This document shows, piece after piece, positions 16,301-27,310 of a DNA stretch of 64,000 nt (position 1 is the stretch's first letter; every line of letters starts with the position of its first letter). The DNA is from Lentinula raphanica. Taxonomy: Eukaryota > Basidiomycota > Agaricomycetes > Agaricales > Omphalotaceae. The notes beneath the pieces were generated by a model. That model saw nothing but the letters and a program-made list of their open reading frames with translations, ran no database searches and had not been told where the DNA came from. The position numbers were made by a program, and so were the translations under genes. The DNA lies in contig JANVFP010000027.1 in the NCBI GenBank assembly GCA_027919835.1, forward strand, positions 558,001 to 622,000, written 5' to 3'.

Positions 16301-17158
16301 GGGCAAACAGAACGTGCAAATCAGGAGATAGAGCGATACATCCGAATATACGTAAGTCGACGACAAGATGATTGGGACAATCTCCTCCCTACTGCTGAAT
16401 TTGTCATTAATTCTCGAATCCACTCCGCTCATTCATATTCCCCTTTCGAAACACTCTACGGCTATACACCCGAATTCAACATTCCAATCGGAATCTGGAA
16501 CAAATTCCCATCAATTGATAAACGATTGGAATTGCTGAAACATGCAAGAGAGGATGCCGAAGCAGCTTTACGTATGAGCAAAGAGCGGATCAGAGAAGAA
16601 GTCCGAGGGGAAGCACCGACATTTGATGTAGGCCAACCAGTCTGGCTTTCCCTCAACAAATTAAAGATACGACAAAAGAATCAGAAGCTCGGAAGCAGAC
16701 GACTTGGACCGTTCGAGGTGGTAGAAAAGACAGGTCCGCTAACATACCGACTCAATCTTCCGTCGTGGATGAAAATCCATGATAACATACATGTGAACCG
16801 GCTGTCGCCCTGGAAGGGCAATGATGTGAATGGGACACTACCACCACCACCGGAACCAGAAATTATAGAAGGAGAAGAGTTTTATGAGGTAGAGAAGGTT
16901 CTTGACAGTCGCTTCTACGGTCGATGGAAGAAGCTTCAATTCCTGGTCCGATGGAAAGGATACGATGAAGGTCATGATGAATGGATAAACGAGGAGAACA
17001 TACGGGGCTCGGCAGATGAAGAAATTGAAGATTTTTACAAGATTCACCCAAATGCACCACGGAAAATTGCAGCCTCCATCTTCAACTCACTTCCATGGCA
17101 ACCCTATGAAAACCTTACAGAGGTAGTCGCTGGGACATCGACTGTAGGAGGGGGGTAA
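13328..17158 (+). CDS. pol: Chromovirus Pol polyprotein
   Basis: The frame opens after a TGA at 13325-13327, overlaps the end of gag by 19 bases in the -1 phase, and ends in TAA at 17156-17158. The overlap has no ATG, so Pol is probably made by frameshifting. Visible domains in order: aspartic protease (MIDSGATG, near 13520); reverse transcriptase with [10 protein letters not shown] (near 14710); RNase H ([12 protein letters not shown] near 15160, [12 protein letters not shown] near 15280, [10 protein letters not shown] near 15370); integrase HHCC zinc domain (about 15810-15940) and core with VSDRGPQF and [12 protein letters not shown] (about 16195-16330); C-terminal chromodomain ([18 protein letters not shown], near 16940). 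Chromodomains steer such integrases to modified chromatin. Confidence 0.95.
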   Translation: MAPEFLKWEPVTAAAWFPELYSRSSSIYQSVSSCTIGSMQSSDSSHFRVPIKLQGRFKSTNSAAMIDSGATGLFIHQRFIDQHRIITRPLPKPITLYNIDGTPNTAGKITHSARLLSTIDQNMPQLLEYLVTNLGSDDIILGLPWLRKVNPNINWKEGRILVQSKSAHPMVIEEVPEPQVANVGGTTLDLLEINPEHVPLPTPTADEMEDLRDDAPPLYRLLRNRKQRRALCRSGVLDHATEELWCAAGYTYSQQLAEAAYREKPKQSFEEIVPLEYHRHSKVFSEKESERLPDHKPWDHAIDLKPDAPETMRTKIYPMSLNEQEELDRFLKENLRKGYIQPSKSPVASPVFFVKKKDGKLRFVQDYRRLNDYTIKNRYPLPLVADIISRLQNSKIFTKFDVRWGYNNVRIKQGHEWKGAFATNRGLFEPLVMFFGLTNSPATFQALMNSIFADLIASGKVAVYLDDILIFTETLEEHRKLVHEVLDRLAKHDLYLRPEKCEFEKSSIEYLGLVISEGQVQMDPVKVKAVKEWPTPKSLRDLRGFLGFANFYRRFIEGFAKRARPLNDLTRKDIQWDWGTLQQEAFDSLKIAFTTAPILVLWNHTRPTRIEVDASGFATGGTLSQLQEDGLWHPVAFRSASMGPAERNYEIYDREMLAIIEALKDWRHFLEGLPEPFEIITDHQNLEFWRTAQDLSRRQARWALWLSRFNFHLTHRAGRIHTQADALSRMAQHQVHDSEDNKEQVVLKPEHFIKASTAVLLDNPLLESIRQNSTRESEVIEALNKLNGPQSLTHGLTDWREEEGLVFYQGRIYVPPNQELRKAVLEQCHDSRTAGHPGMHGTLELVNRQYWWPGIRTFVDKYVEGCDVCQRKRLNPSHTAPLQPLPVPAGPWEDIGVDLIGELPMTQAGHNAIITFVDHYTKMIHCFPTTTEITAEGVADFFYQEIFRLHGIPRRFVSDRGPQFAADVMRQLLKRLGIESALTTAYHPETNGQTERANQEIERYIRIYVSRRQDDWDNLLPTAEFVINSRIHSAHSYSPFETLYGYTPEFNIPIGIWNKFPSIDKRLELLKHAREDAEAALRMSKERIREEVRGEAPTFDVGQPVWLSLNKLKIRQKNQKLGSRRLGPFEVVEKTGPLTYRLNLPSWMKIHDNIHVNRLSPWKGNDVNGTLPPPPEPEIIEGEEFYEVEKVLDSRFYGRWKKLQFLVRWKGYDEGHDEWINEENIRGSADEEIEDFYKIHPNAPRKIAASIFNSLPWQPYENLTEVVAGTSTVGGG
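17143..17155 (+). other. Polypurine tract
   Basis: A purine run (TAGGAGGGGGG) directly upstream of the stop codon TAA and the 3' LTR is the expected primer for plus-strand DNA synthesis. It overlaps the last codons of pol. Confidence 0.8.
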
Positions 17159-17818
17159 TGTCGTGACATCTGACATGTGTGTCATTTTTCCTTATCACAT
17201 GCACTCCTTTTTGCATCATATGTCCTTGCTACCACCTGATCGTTCTTCATGACTCACTACAATTAGCAATCACACCTCCTGCTTCATTATCAATCCTCTT
17301 CTCATGCTTTATCATTCTCCTCTCGCGTTCTGTCACCATTCTTCCTTCCATTCTCGCACTATAGTCCTTGTGTTATTGTTCTTCATATCTGTCTCTCGCG
17401 CTGTCACTACTCCTTATCTTTCCAACCATTCTCATTCGCTCTTCACCTTTCACATTCTCGCACTACACCTTTTACATTCTCGCATTATTGTATTTTCCAA
17501 TCTTCTTCACTCACGCTGTTCATCTTTACTGCTTTGGGTACTTATTGTTTCACTCAGTATAAATACCACTGTAGCTAGACTCCTGGTTCCCTATCTCGAC
17601 CTCTTGGTCATTGGGAACTAGGTTCGTATTTGTATCCTACTCACACTCAATACTACTAACTTGGTCATTGGGAACTAGCTTGTCTTTTCCTTCTGAAGCC
17701 CTAGTGATTGGCCCTTTGTGCCCTCACTGCTGCTGAGATCAACCTCACCCTTACCCTGTATAGGGTTGTGCTTGTGCTTGTGCTCGTGTCATCCTTCTGT
17801 GCTAACTCCTTCGGGACA
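17159..17818 (+). repeat. 3' LTR, 660 bp
   Basis: Same length and, as far as I can read, the same sequence as the 5' LTR. It is followed directly by the second GGCCG target duplication at 17819-17823. Confidence 0.95.
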
Positions 17819-18945
17819 GGCCGCCCTCTTTGACTACCTCATCACCTACCAGCCTATTGAAGGACGAGGCCAACTACATCCAGTTCGATGGGGAGGGGCT
17901 ACCACCTTCCTCTTCTACTACCTCTGCGACCCATGACCCAAAGACTGACGAGGTCATTCCCGCCAAGGTCACTGGGGCGGGGGTCGATCCGTTCTCCTCG
18001 ATCCCCAATCCCAAGACTGACAAGTTCAATGTCGCCTTATCCAGATTGGATCGAAGAGGTGCTGGCCTCTCGTCTGTACCTAACGACCCGGCCAAGGCCA
18101 TTCCTGACCAGCCCAAGGGGGATCTCTCCACTGACTCGACCGTCAAGCCAGAGACCGGCGAGGTCAACGCTGATCCCAAAGGAAGTCGTAGGGATTCATT
18201 CTCTTCGATAACGTCAACAGCATCGACCCTCAAGCCGGAGGCTGACGACAGTGTCCCCCGTCCCTTGGAGTCGACTGTCAAGCCAGATTCTCAACACGTC
18301 GATGATCCCAAGGGTCCGAAGGGTACATCCTCTACCTCAACGGCCTTGACCAAGTCTTATGGTGGCAACCCCTTCGCTCATGCCGCCCAGGCACCCTCGA
18401 GTTCGGGGTCTTGTATGAGCTGCCTCCCCAGTCTCAATTCGATCCCTGGCTATAACCGGGTCTTCGGCGCCGACCGTCAGGTTGTACTGGTCGATTTCGA
18501 GGAACTCTGGCGTGGGCAGGAGCGCAGTGAGGTGTCATACCGTTGGGCGAAGGTCGATAGGACTTTGAACGCAGCAATAGCCGCAGTCGCGGAAGACCTC
18601 CTCACAGTGGACTCAGCCAAAATCCCGGAAGTCCAAACAGAGAGGACTGTTCAATCACAAAAAGCGGGAAGTAAGGTGGCCATCCGATACACGCATGCAA
18701 AAAAAGAGTATAAGGGTGGGAATTCTCAAATCCACTTCCTAATGGGAGGTTCTGGCCTTGTTCGATGCCCACTGCACAACCCGTGTGGTATAATACTTAA
18801 ACTTACGACATCAGGTATTTGACACTTGTTGCGTCTCGAATTTTCGCTACTGAATTTTACACTCGATGCAGGTTTTGAATTCAAGTACTGGATTGTGGGA
18901 ATGTACTCCGACAGAGTACCAGTGAAACAGAACGCAAAACTGTAA

Positions 18946-19609
18946 ACTTCTTACTGGAGTAAATGTTTCTTACAGTTTCAAAGTTTGTCATAGAATCGAA
19001 TGTTGTACGATATTCCGTAGGTGACCTTTTGATTTGTATGTATGATATGAATTTTTCTTGAACCGTCATCACTCGGGTTGAGGTTGAGGTTGAACGTTGA
19101 GGCAGCGTTGAAGACTAGTGAGATTTTCTGTATACAGTTGTATTCGTAGCTCAACAATTTGTGGCAACAAATCTCATCAGAGGAATTAGGGCGCTTGTAT
19201 GGTATGACTCTGGCACTTGTCACTGCGTTGAAGTGGATGCACAACCTGCAGATGACTCATGTCAATCGATTCGCGGACTACAGAAGCTCGTAGGTTTGCC
19301 ATGACCAGGTACTTCACGCTCTAGTTCCAGGCTCTGTCTACGAATGATAACTTGAAAATCAGATCGAGTCATCGCTACATAGCACTGGCAGGTGCATAGA
19401 GGTGCATCATCCCAAGATTTACAACGTCGTCCAGCCGGTGTTACTTTGTTGCCTAGAGCCAGAACAAACACGCAGTGACATCTGCCACTGAACGTCGAAT
19501 TTGGGTCCCAGTGAAAGCCCTCATAAGCCCTCAGACGCTTGAGCACATACTAGCAACTGACTGGTAGCTCTTCGAGTTCCTTTCATTTCAATCCAGCAGG
19601 GAGTTCCTC
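18946..19609. other. Intergenic, nothing recognised
   Basis: 3' flank of the interrupted gene. Only short overlapping frames are present. Confidence 0.4.
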
Positions 19610-21625
19610 GAATTCCCCGACTCTTACTGTTGCGAGCACTCAGGCCTCAAGGAAGTTCACTGTGACTGCTTCAGCCTTAACACCTCTCGATCTGAGGGAT
19701 CCCTAACTGCTATAGTGCTTGATCTTCGGATAGAACCCAGCAGAATGATTCGAAACGGATTATCAACTCAGCCTGTAACTAACGCAGATTGCAATTAATC
19801 AATTGGTGAGCATGAATGGCATGGAACTAGATGGAATTCTGGACTCACTGACAACCATTCATCAGTGCTCCTTTTCTTTCATTCGTGGATAGGAAACTCG
19901 AAGGGCCGGTACCATCTGCTGGGTGGAACACGAGTCACCGAACTGTTCCCCAGCTCCAGGTAGATATTCAGTTGACTTTTGGTGCGTGTGCAAGATCGAA
20001 TGACTGCAGGAGATTAATTGAACTTGACTTTTTCTTTGGTGATGGCTGTCGCGACTCGCAGACGAATATCTGTCCTGAAATATGTAAAGAATCCTTCAAG
20101 CAAGCCGATCTCCGTCTACTGTATGTCCAGCATACATTCCACATACTCGAACCTTCGCTCATAGTCAGTCAGTCATAGCTCGCCTATTATAAAACATATA
20201 TTATAAAACATATATTAAAGAAACTACTCCGGATCTTATATCCGTTACGTCCGTTTCCCACCTCTGCACCTCTGCTCTGTCACATGCTCTTTTTTTAGTC
20301 GCCGCTCGTAATTTTTTTCTTCCTCCTTCTCGCTGTCAATGTCATCTTCTCGTTCCCATCTTGACTGTTGCGCACTCATTCCTGGGTGCGGGTCACCGCT
20401 ACTTTCTTATGCTATGTGTTTTCCAACCTATGTCTTGCATGCTCTTACATTGTGTCTGCCAACGCCACTAGCGTAAGTCCTCTAGCTGCTTTTTGTGTGT
20501 ACACTTCAACATTTCAGCCAAATTTTGTACTCATCTGTACATTCTTATTCTCCATTGACCAATCTACATATTACCTGAAAATTTTGCTGCGTGTCTACAG
20601 ACTGCTCTGTAATTTCTCCATTGAGTCTGACTGTGGTTTGGTAAAGAATGTTCATGTGAGAGTGGTGGCTCTTGGTCAACGAGTCATCACTGTCCGACTC
20701 ATCCCAAACTCTAACATTCCACAGTCCCTTTGTAATGATGACATCCTCATCCCCAGGATTTCTTTCAGCCATGTCCTGCATTCCGGCCATACTTTGCTTC
20801 GACAGCAATTTCCTCTTGCTCCTGCTTATGCAACTACATTCAACAGTTGCCAAGGTCTTACTCTAGATGTTATTGGTGTTGACCTCAGTGTCAATGTTTT
20901 CTCACATGGTCAACTGTACACTGCACTATCTAGGGTCTGCAACTGTAATGCTTTAGGTGTAAGATTGCTGGGGGACTCAGCTACCACTACGAACATTACC
21001 TATTCTGAAATTTTACTTACTTGACTCAGATCAAACGACATGCCATGCCATAGTGGACGGAAGAAGTCTAATACATTTTTTAAACATATTAGAGTGTATT
21101 TGCTGGACATAAATTTCGGTTTTCGAGTAATTTATGTCGGCTCGATCATAAAAGAAGCCAGCTCGTTCCGACCTCCGAGTCGATCAGACAAACCCAGAAC
21201 TGCCTATTTTGGACAACTGCCTTTGATCTTTGACGAGTATTCTCTGATCTGTAAGCAGTCTGGCTGGCACAGAACCCACCATTTCCTGCTTGTGTGATGC
21301 TGAGGCTACTTTTTGAAGGTTTTGAGGCTATATGGTGGTATTCCAATCTGCAACTTGGCTGCAAAAACATTTGTAACCCTAGGATTACCCAAAGTGGGTA
21401 GTGACATGGCAGCTCGATCACTTTCGATCAATAAATTTCTCGTTCAACAACGCAATGGTAAAAAGCCGTTGCAAATACACTCTATTAGAACACCTAGCAG
21501 TGCTTACCATGGCGTAGCGAAGCGAAGCCGTAGCTTGTATATGCTTCAAAAAATTCGGCACAGCGTCGGTTGGCGTGAAGCTGGAGGCTCTCAGGTTCTC
21601 AGGTTCTCAGATGCCCGACGCTTAT
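19610..21625 (+). repeat. Inverted duplicate of the CE16 gene's 5' flank, split by an insertion
   Basis: 19610-20180 and about 21540-21625 together match, in inverted orientation, the block 26560-27310 upstream of the CE16 esterase gene. Shared landmarks include gattcgaa.cggat, cgcagattgcaat, actcgaagggccggtacc, gtgcgtgtgcaagatc and tgcttcaaaaaa.ttcgg. Similarity ends about 100 bases before the position of the esterase ATG, so this copy has the upstream region only. Between 20180 and 21540 it is interrupted by Helitron-derived DNA that is absent from the other copy. Confidence 0.75.
20185..21540 (+). mobile_element. Helitron-derived fragment, internally deleted
   Basis: Frame 20368-21024 ends in a typical Helitron Pif1-like helicase C-terminus: ILIPRISF, then YATTFNSCQGLTLDVIGVDL and FSHGQLYTALSRV. 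The Rep domain and most of the helicase are missing. A short frame from 20340 (MSSSRSHLDCCALIPGCG) could be the original N-terminus fused to the 3' part. The left end has an AT-rich direct repeat (tattataaaacata twice, near 20188-20215). The right end has an inverted-repeat-like motif, gcgtagcgaagcgaagccg. Ends were set by comparison with the uninterrupted copy at 26.6 kb. I could not identify canonical TC and CTRR termini. Confidence 0.65.
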
Positions 21626-21820
21626 TGCTTCTGTCCACTCTCACAATTCGCAACTCGCTCAGTGAGTCATTTACACGAAACCAGTGTCAATCGTCTGATA
21701 AGACCCTCACATTTAAAGATAATTCTCGACTTGAGAGTCGAGTCGAGAGCAGAGACAGATACTTGCTACTAGCTAGTACTTAGCAACTTAGATTATTGAC
21801 TGGTTGCCAAGCTCCTATGA

Positions 21821-22193
21821 CACCGCGGCAGAGCCATGTTTTCTACTTTTGAAAAATGATGGGGAAATTTCTTTGGAAATCTGTGATTCCTCGGAAATTT
21901 TACGACTTTGAAATACTCATATTTGCCACTTTAAAATAGTTTTGGGAAAAATTCCTCTTCTCAAAACTTTTTCAAAGCTGGAAAACCAGGGTCCGCCCCG
22001 ATCCGGGGCGCCCCGGGGTGGACCGGAAATTTCCAACTCTGGAAAAGTTTTGAGAAAACCGATTTTTGCTAGAGTTTTTGCAGAACAGCAAATTATTGAT
22101 ATCCATATATTGAAAGGTTAACAGGAATCTGACTTTTCCCCAAAGTTTTCCAATAACTTTTCCAATAGTAGAAAAAATCAGCCAGCCGCGGTG
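21821..22193. mobile_element. MITE-like palindromic element, 373 bp
   Basis: The ends CACCGCGGC and GCCGCGGTG are inverted repeats that extend imperfectly for about 30 bp, both arms including TTTTCTACT. TGA flanks both sides (21818-21820 and 22194-22196), a possible 3-bp target duplication. Further inverted arms lie inside (tctcaaaacttttt at about 21958 and its complement at about 22043), around a GC-rich palindromic core near 22000 (ccccgatccgggg). No coding sequence. The homologous flank near 8585 lacks the element. Confidence 0.7.
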
Positions 22194-22766
22194 TGAAGTC
22201 TTCTACTTCCCTCGCTCGCCGCTCGCCTTGTAGGCTTTGCGATTTGCCAGGGAAACTTGACGTGCTTGAGGAGATAGATAAAGTTGTGGGCCGAATGAGT
22301 TCGGCATGGAGGGAAAACTTCGGCATCGTGATTAGCGCTCAATCGCCTCACTCCTGTCTTCTACAGTTCTTTCATGTTCTTTTCATCTCTCGCTCATGCC
22401 AACTCCAGCTGCATACAATCTCCGGCTATCTCTTCGAATGCTCTAGCTCACTTCCTCGCGTTTTCGTGCAGCCCACCTACTGCGCCAATTCAATGTCCCT
22501 CATCGATTCATCTCCGGGATGGCTCTTGTTGCTGTAGATTGCTGTGGAATCTGTCGATGAAAGCCCTCCTTGTGACAGGTAGTCGGATCGACCTACCCAT
22601 GATGTCCATGATGTTCATGCTGCCTATGACACCCATGACGATCCAACACAGCTATCCACCATGCATAGTGACTTGAGGCCAAGAAAGGTGTATGCATGAC
22701 AGACGCTCACCATTTCCCTTCTCTCAGCCCTATATCTCACAAGTCTAGTCATCGTCGTCGACACTC

Positions 22767-24190
22767 ATGAAATCGATCTATACGAAGCTCAAAGGAAAAG
22801 TTAGCCGTCTTCGAGGGTGTAGGAATGTCCTAGCAACTGCTGGGTCTGGAGGAACCGGAAATGGAGATACAAGATCTGGGCTATCGAGTCGTCTCTATGC
22901 CAAAACGTCAACGCGCTCGAGATGCTGGGACTTATCTGAGCAAGTCCTCACTACTCTGACCACCGCAGCACAATTTACGCCAGTCCCGTATCTCTCGAGT
23001 TTGTCTGCCGTCGCGTTGAGCATTTTCAGAGCTGTACAGGTGCGTATCTAAATTTTCGGAAATTTCGAGAAGTTCATGAAGACGTTTTGACATAGGGTGC
23101 GAAGGACAATCAAGAGGGTTTGGGAGAGTTAGCGAAAACGGCATGCGAGTTGGCATCGTCGGTTTTGAACACATACAATGAACTACATCCATCCGATTCC
23201 GGGTTCACCACATCCCAAGACCAATCTTCATTTTCGTCGGACCCTGCTTTGAACAGCCATGTAAAACAATTAGTCGAGTCAGTGTTTGGTTTTTCTTGTC
23301 TTTGTATGTTTATCGGTCTAACGAGCTCATCTTTTTTTCTCGCAGGACGTTCACAAATGTCAACGATTGGATTACAGAAAAGAAATCGAGGAAAATCGTC
23401 TCCAAACTCGTTTCATACAAGTCAGACCTTCGCGAGATACAGAAATTCCAAAAGCAGTTGAGAACCGCTATGGACAAATTTCAGGTAGATCTTCATCCCT
23501 TGCTTTCGAAGCTTTCGACGGAACTGATATGATTCATGTACTCAGTTACAATCATCCATAACTCTTCGAACTAAGGCTTCACAAATGGAAAATAATAATG
23601 TGCGTTCTTGTTCGATGACTGCGAAACTAAAACTCATGAGCTCATTGTTATTTTCCAACCTTGCCTTTGTTTAGGTGTCTCGACATGAACAAACTCAGGA
23701 GAGATTGATCATTATACACGAAGAGATGCAGGTTCTCATTCGCAGTGGCGGTGTTGGCGCTGCTGTTATGAATCCAAACGGACCGTTGACTGCGAGCATT
23801 GATTCCCAACCTGATTTTGGAGAGAATGGTTCTCGACTCGACGCCGGGTTCATCCAAGAGAACGTGAACGTCGTTCAGTTTGGCTCCGTCATCCGAGGAA
23901 ATGTCACCGACCATAACATCGATTGGAATCCTCAGGATGCTGTCAACTTGGACATCAACAATCTGACCAAGGAGCATCTGGAGTCTGTGATTCTTCGGCA
24001 GTGCATCAACATGGAAAGAAGCTGTGATACGTCAAATGTTTTTTTCCCGCTACCCTTTAGGGTAAGGGTTTTACGGTTTTGGACTCGATTTGTTTCGCAG
24101 CGATTTACAATGTTTGAGCATCGGTCCGTTTTTGATCCTATTCCCGTACCGTTTCTTCCCGTATCATTAATATTCCGCGGTTTTCGATAA
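22767..24190 (+). CDS. Four-helix-bundle (MLKL N-terminal-like) protein
   Basis: Five exons join in frame: 22767-23039, 23096-23277, 23346-23484, 23546-23599 and 23675-24190, giving about 387 residues. After a basic N-terminus (MKSIYTKLKGKVSRLRG), residues about 55-190 form an alpha-helical unit with LSAVALSIFRAVQ, GLGELAKTACELASSVLNTY, HVKQLVETFTNVNDWI and LREIQKFQKQLRTAMDKFQ. This pattern is typical of the fungal 4HB domain related to the N-terminal domain of MLKL, often found in front of NLR, kinase or F-box modules. Here no NLR or kinase follows; the remaining ~200 residues are unrecognised. Fungal relatives act in membrane-linked cell death or incompatibility, but that role is only inferred here. 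A truncated copy lies at 9121. The last exon may end earlier than 24190. Confidence 0.6.
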
Positions 24191-24399
24191 CGTCTTCTAA
24201 TCGTATCGCCACTTTTCCGCATTTCCTCTTTTGTTTCGGCCATGAACATCCTTCTCCAGAACGTGCGCGTACCCCCGGCTACTGCCTGGGTTGGGATAGC
24301 TGCGACTCCTGCCCAACTGCTGGTCGCTCCTGCTCGCTGTCTCCGGAAGCCCGCTTTTGCTGTACGCCTGGCATCTTCGACATGATGACTCACGGAACT

Positions 24400-24830
24400 A
24401 AGCTGTGGGCCACCATCTTTCGTTCATCTCACTTCTCTTCATACATCCCTCATCCACATATCGATCTCTCTCTTCGCCTTTCTTCATTCCTTCTTCATCC
24501 CTCCCTCTATCCTCCATTCTCCATCCTCCACCCTCCCACCCCTTTGCCCTCCTTCGCCCCTCTCATAATAGGGCATCCACCGGCAGCTGCACCAGTTTCA
24601 CCGGATCAGCATCTACCAGCACCTTTCAAAGCTCGTCTTATGAAATGTTTCTCCGAAAAACCCAGGCGATCGCGTGGTATGGGTGCAGTGGACGTGGAAG
24701 GCTGAGAATGCTGATGACTATCATTCTAGATGCATTACATACCCTCGCTCAAAAGTACGGCATTTTTCCAATCATACGGTCACTTTGAGTATGCTTTTCA
24801 CGGACGTTCTGTCGTGGAGTCGTTGCAAGG
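24400..24830 (+). pseudogene. GH5 exo-beta-1,3-glucanase relic (3' end)
   Basis: Resembles the last intron, last exon and 3' flank of the glucanase gene at 3809-5866. Shared stretches include ggcagctgcacc, tcaccgga, gtggaaggctgagaatgctgatga and ttctagatgcat.accctcgctcaaaa. Deletions and frame changes make it non-coding. The frame GSCTSFTGSAST is still readable near 24590. Confidence 0.8.
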
Positions 24831-25037
24831 AGGCACACTGACAGGTACAGGTCGTCTGCCTATCAGTCTATTTCAAGCGACCTCTGGTCCCCAATATGCG
24901 ACCGACGCCTTGAAGTCGCAGATTCAGAGAAAACACGCATCGCCTTCGAGGAGCACGAACAATCATCGTTACTCTTATCGCTCAGCAGATAATTCATGTT
25001 TTTAACCAAACGCTCGCGCACAAAACAACTGACTTTA

Positions 25038-26454
25038 CTACCAAATGCTACCAGACAACACATCAGCAACGCCTTCTGCCCAATAAACGTTCGCCGGACC
25101 TGAGCAGGAACTTTGAGGTCAGTGTCGGTTTCAAAGGTTCAAGGACAACGCGAGGCTTACTTGTAGTGTGAAGGGTATTGCTGTTGTCAAATCGAATGAG
25201 TACCGCGTGGAAATCCAAAAGACCAAGGATCAACTGGAAGGAACTCACATCCAGAAATATCCCACATCAGTCCCATACGATACAGCATCAATGAAACCGT
25301 ACGCGGTGGGGTCGTCGAGGATAGTGGTGAACGCTGCGTTGGCATCCCACAAGAACGTTGTGACCTATACGCATATACGTGTCAAACATAGATGAGATTG
25401 ATCAATGGGCTTAGTCGAAGACTCCGATCGGTTCGAATTCGGAATGAGAGACTTACACCACTATTACTAGCTTTGAAGTCGTCGATGAATTCGACTAGCT
25501 GGCTGTTGAAGTCTAGGATGTTAGCCTTGAGCATCTCTTGGGCTTCGGTGCTTTGTGCGAGCATCTACATAGTAGCATGCCAAAGCGGCAGCGTGAGCTC
25601 AGGGTTGAAGTGATAATCGGAAGGTTTGAAGCATACCAGTGGTGATCGATCGGTGGGTGGGACGTTCAAGAAGAGGAAGTTTCTAGCCCCGACGTCGCTA
25701 TGATCGAGTACACGGTTTAGAAAGGGATCATTTGTGAGTGGGTTGGGGATGGGCTCACTACTATATGAGAATGACTTTTCAGATACAGCGATGGAAAGGA
25801 GAGAAAGGTCGTACGAGTTTCTGTACAAGTGCGAACTCTGCATTCAGAAGAGTAGTGTCGAATCTGGTCGGCTCGTCAATCACCAGCAGTTATAAGTGAA
25901 AGCCGCTACTGAGATCACTCACGACGTCCGATTATCCGACAAATAATAACTATTCCCCAAATCATTGATCCCTATCCAAATCGAGAACAACGAATTCTCG
26001 CTCGTCCACGGCGTCGTCTCCACAGGCTCACTCGGACTCCCCGCCGTCCCCAAAAACTCATTCACCTGGTCCGTCACCGAGAGCACCGTAGGCTCAAAAG
26101 GCGCGACAAGCCCAGAATCAATCGTCGCGCCCCCATAGGCATAGTTGTACGTCAACACGAGACTGGTGTTGTACGTCGTCGTGTCGAAATCGAGCCAGTT
26201 GGCACCGCCGGTCGCGGTGTAGCCGGGGTAGGCGGGGTTCCCGAGGGGGTTGCCTGGAGCGGGGAGGGTGAGGTTGGTGAGGAAGCCGGTTTGGGTGTAT
26301 GAGTCTCCGCTATAGGTTTTAAGATTGAGCGTATGTACTGGAAGGTTAGCGAGGGAGTGGGATCTTACAAGCTGAACCAATAGTTCTGAGCAGTAGCTGC
26401 TCCGGTGAATAGGCCAAGACCAAGAAAAGCTAGTCGGCTGGAATATGAGACCAT
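25038..26454 (-). CDS. CE16-type SGNH/GDSL acetylesterase, secreted
   Basis: The ATG at 26454 starts a signal peptide (MVSYSSRLAFLGLGLFTGAA). Exon 1 (26369-26454) joins exon 2 (25923-26309) to create FGDSYTQTGF, the GDSL block with the nucleophile serine. Later landmarks are YNYAYGGATIDSGL, the block WIGINDLGNSYY, then LLNAEFALVQKL, GARNFLFLNVPPTDRSPL and, near the end, FLWDANAAFTTILDDP. The last exons give WINTLHTT with the probable catalytic histidine, and the protein ends VADVLSGSIW at the TAG (25038-25040). Carbohydrate esterase family 16 enzymes remove acetyl groups from xylo-oligosaccharides and related substrates outside the cell. All splice joins keep the frame, so the gene appears functional. 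Confidence 0.85.
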
Positions 26455-26559
26455 TGTTTGAACTCAGTGGCACTCGCTGAACGAACGACGAAAGACTCGA
26501 GCCCTGAGCAGGACCGTTTCCTATTTGTAGGCATCGTATTTGCATCCTGTTTGCAGGTG

Positions 26560-27310
26560 AATCGTCGGGCATTTGAGAACCTGAGAGCAGCTTCATGCTA
26601 TAACCGACGTTGTGCCGAACTTTTTTGAAGCACGGAGACGAGACTGTGACTGACGAAGTATGAGCGAAAGGTTGAGTATGTGGAATAACGGTGTTGGTCG
26701 TACAGTAGACCGAGATCGACTTGCTTGAAGGATAGTTGCAAGTTATCGCATATATTTCGAGACGGACATTCGTCTGCGACAGCCAGTACCAAAGAAACAG
26801 ATAAGTTCAATTGGTCACTACAGTCATTAGATCTTGCACACGCACCGAAAGTTAACCGAATATCTGCCTAGAGATAGGGAGCAGTTCGACTCGTGCTTCA
26901 TCCAGCAGATGGTACCAGATGGTACCGGCCCTTCGAGTATCCACGAATGAAAGAAAAGAACGCAGGAGCATTGATGAATGATGGATGAACGAAGATGAAT
27001 GGCCCATATGACTCTAATCAGATCATGAGCCTCGTCAGTATCAGAATGGGCTGAGAGTACCAGAGAGTACCGTGCTCACCTATTGATGATTGCAATCTGC
27101 GTGAGTTAGTACAGGCTCTTTTACGCGCTGATGAGCGATTGGTTATCCGCTTCGAATCATTCTCTCGGATTCTCCCAAAGAGGAAGCACTATGTATACCC
27201 GTTGGGGTTGCCCTGTATTTAGAGGTGTTAAGGCTGAGCGCTGAGCGATGCCGGTTGAGGTCTGTTGAGGTGAACTGTTGAGAGTCGCGACAATAAGACT
27301 CGAGAAACGG
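26560..27310 (-). repeat. Upstream block of the CE16 gene, inverted copy of 19610-21625
   Basis: This is the uninterrupted copy and holds the promoter and 5' flank of the CE16 esterase gene. It matches the other copy in inverted orientation over about 700 bp with many substitutions and small indels. No gene of its own was recognised. Confidence 0.7.

Larger units (their letters stand above)
11090..17818 (+). mobile_element. Intact Ty3/Gypsy chromovirus (LTR retrotransposon)
   Basis: The 6,729-bp element has two 660-bp LTRs (TG..CA ends), a 5-bp target duplication, a gag frame, a pol frame in the -1 phase and a polypurine tract next to the 3' LTR. The pol order is protease, reverse transcriptase, RNase H, integrase, chromodomain, which defines a chromovirus. 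No stop or frameshift was seen inside pol. Reading the two LTRs side by side I found no difference, which indicates a very recent insertion. The element sits inside an exon of a secreted-protein gene, in the same orientation. Confidence 0.95.
10913..18945 (+). pseudogene. Predicted secreted protein gene split by a retrotransposon
   Basis: Exon 1 (10913-10981) encodes a signal peptide, MRTVIVPLFALGLFSSALTK. Exon 2 starts at 11045 and is interrupted after 15 codons at 11089 by the LTR element. Beyond the element, and after one copy of the 5-bp target duplication, the same frame continues at 17824 and stays open to 18814. A last exon at 18872-18945 ends in TAA. Without the element the coding sequence would be about 392 residues, rich in Ser, Thr, Pro and Asp, with repeated STVKPE/STVKPD-like segments and a more ordered C-terminal part (CMSCLPSLNSIPGYNRVFG and after). 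I do not recognise the family. The insertion should abolish normal expression of this allele. Confidence 0.7.

Noticed and set aside
20368..20590. N-terminal half of the 218-codon frame as a membrane protein
   Set aside because: Only the C-terminal half matches the Helitron helicase. The first half is low-complexity, hydrophobic translation of pyrimidine-rich DNA.
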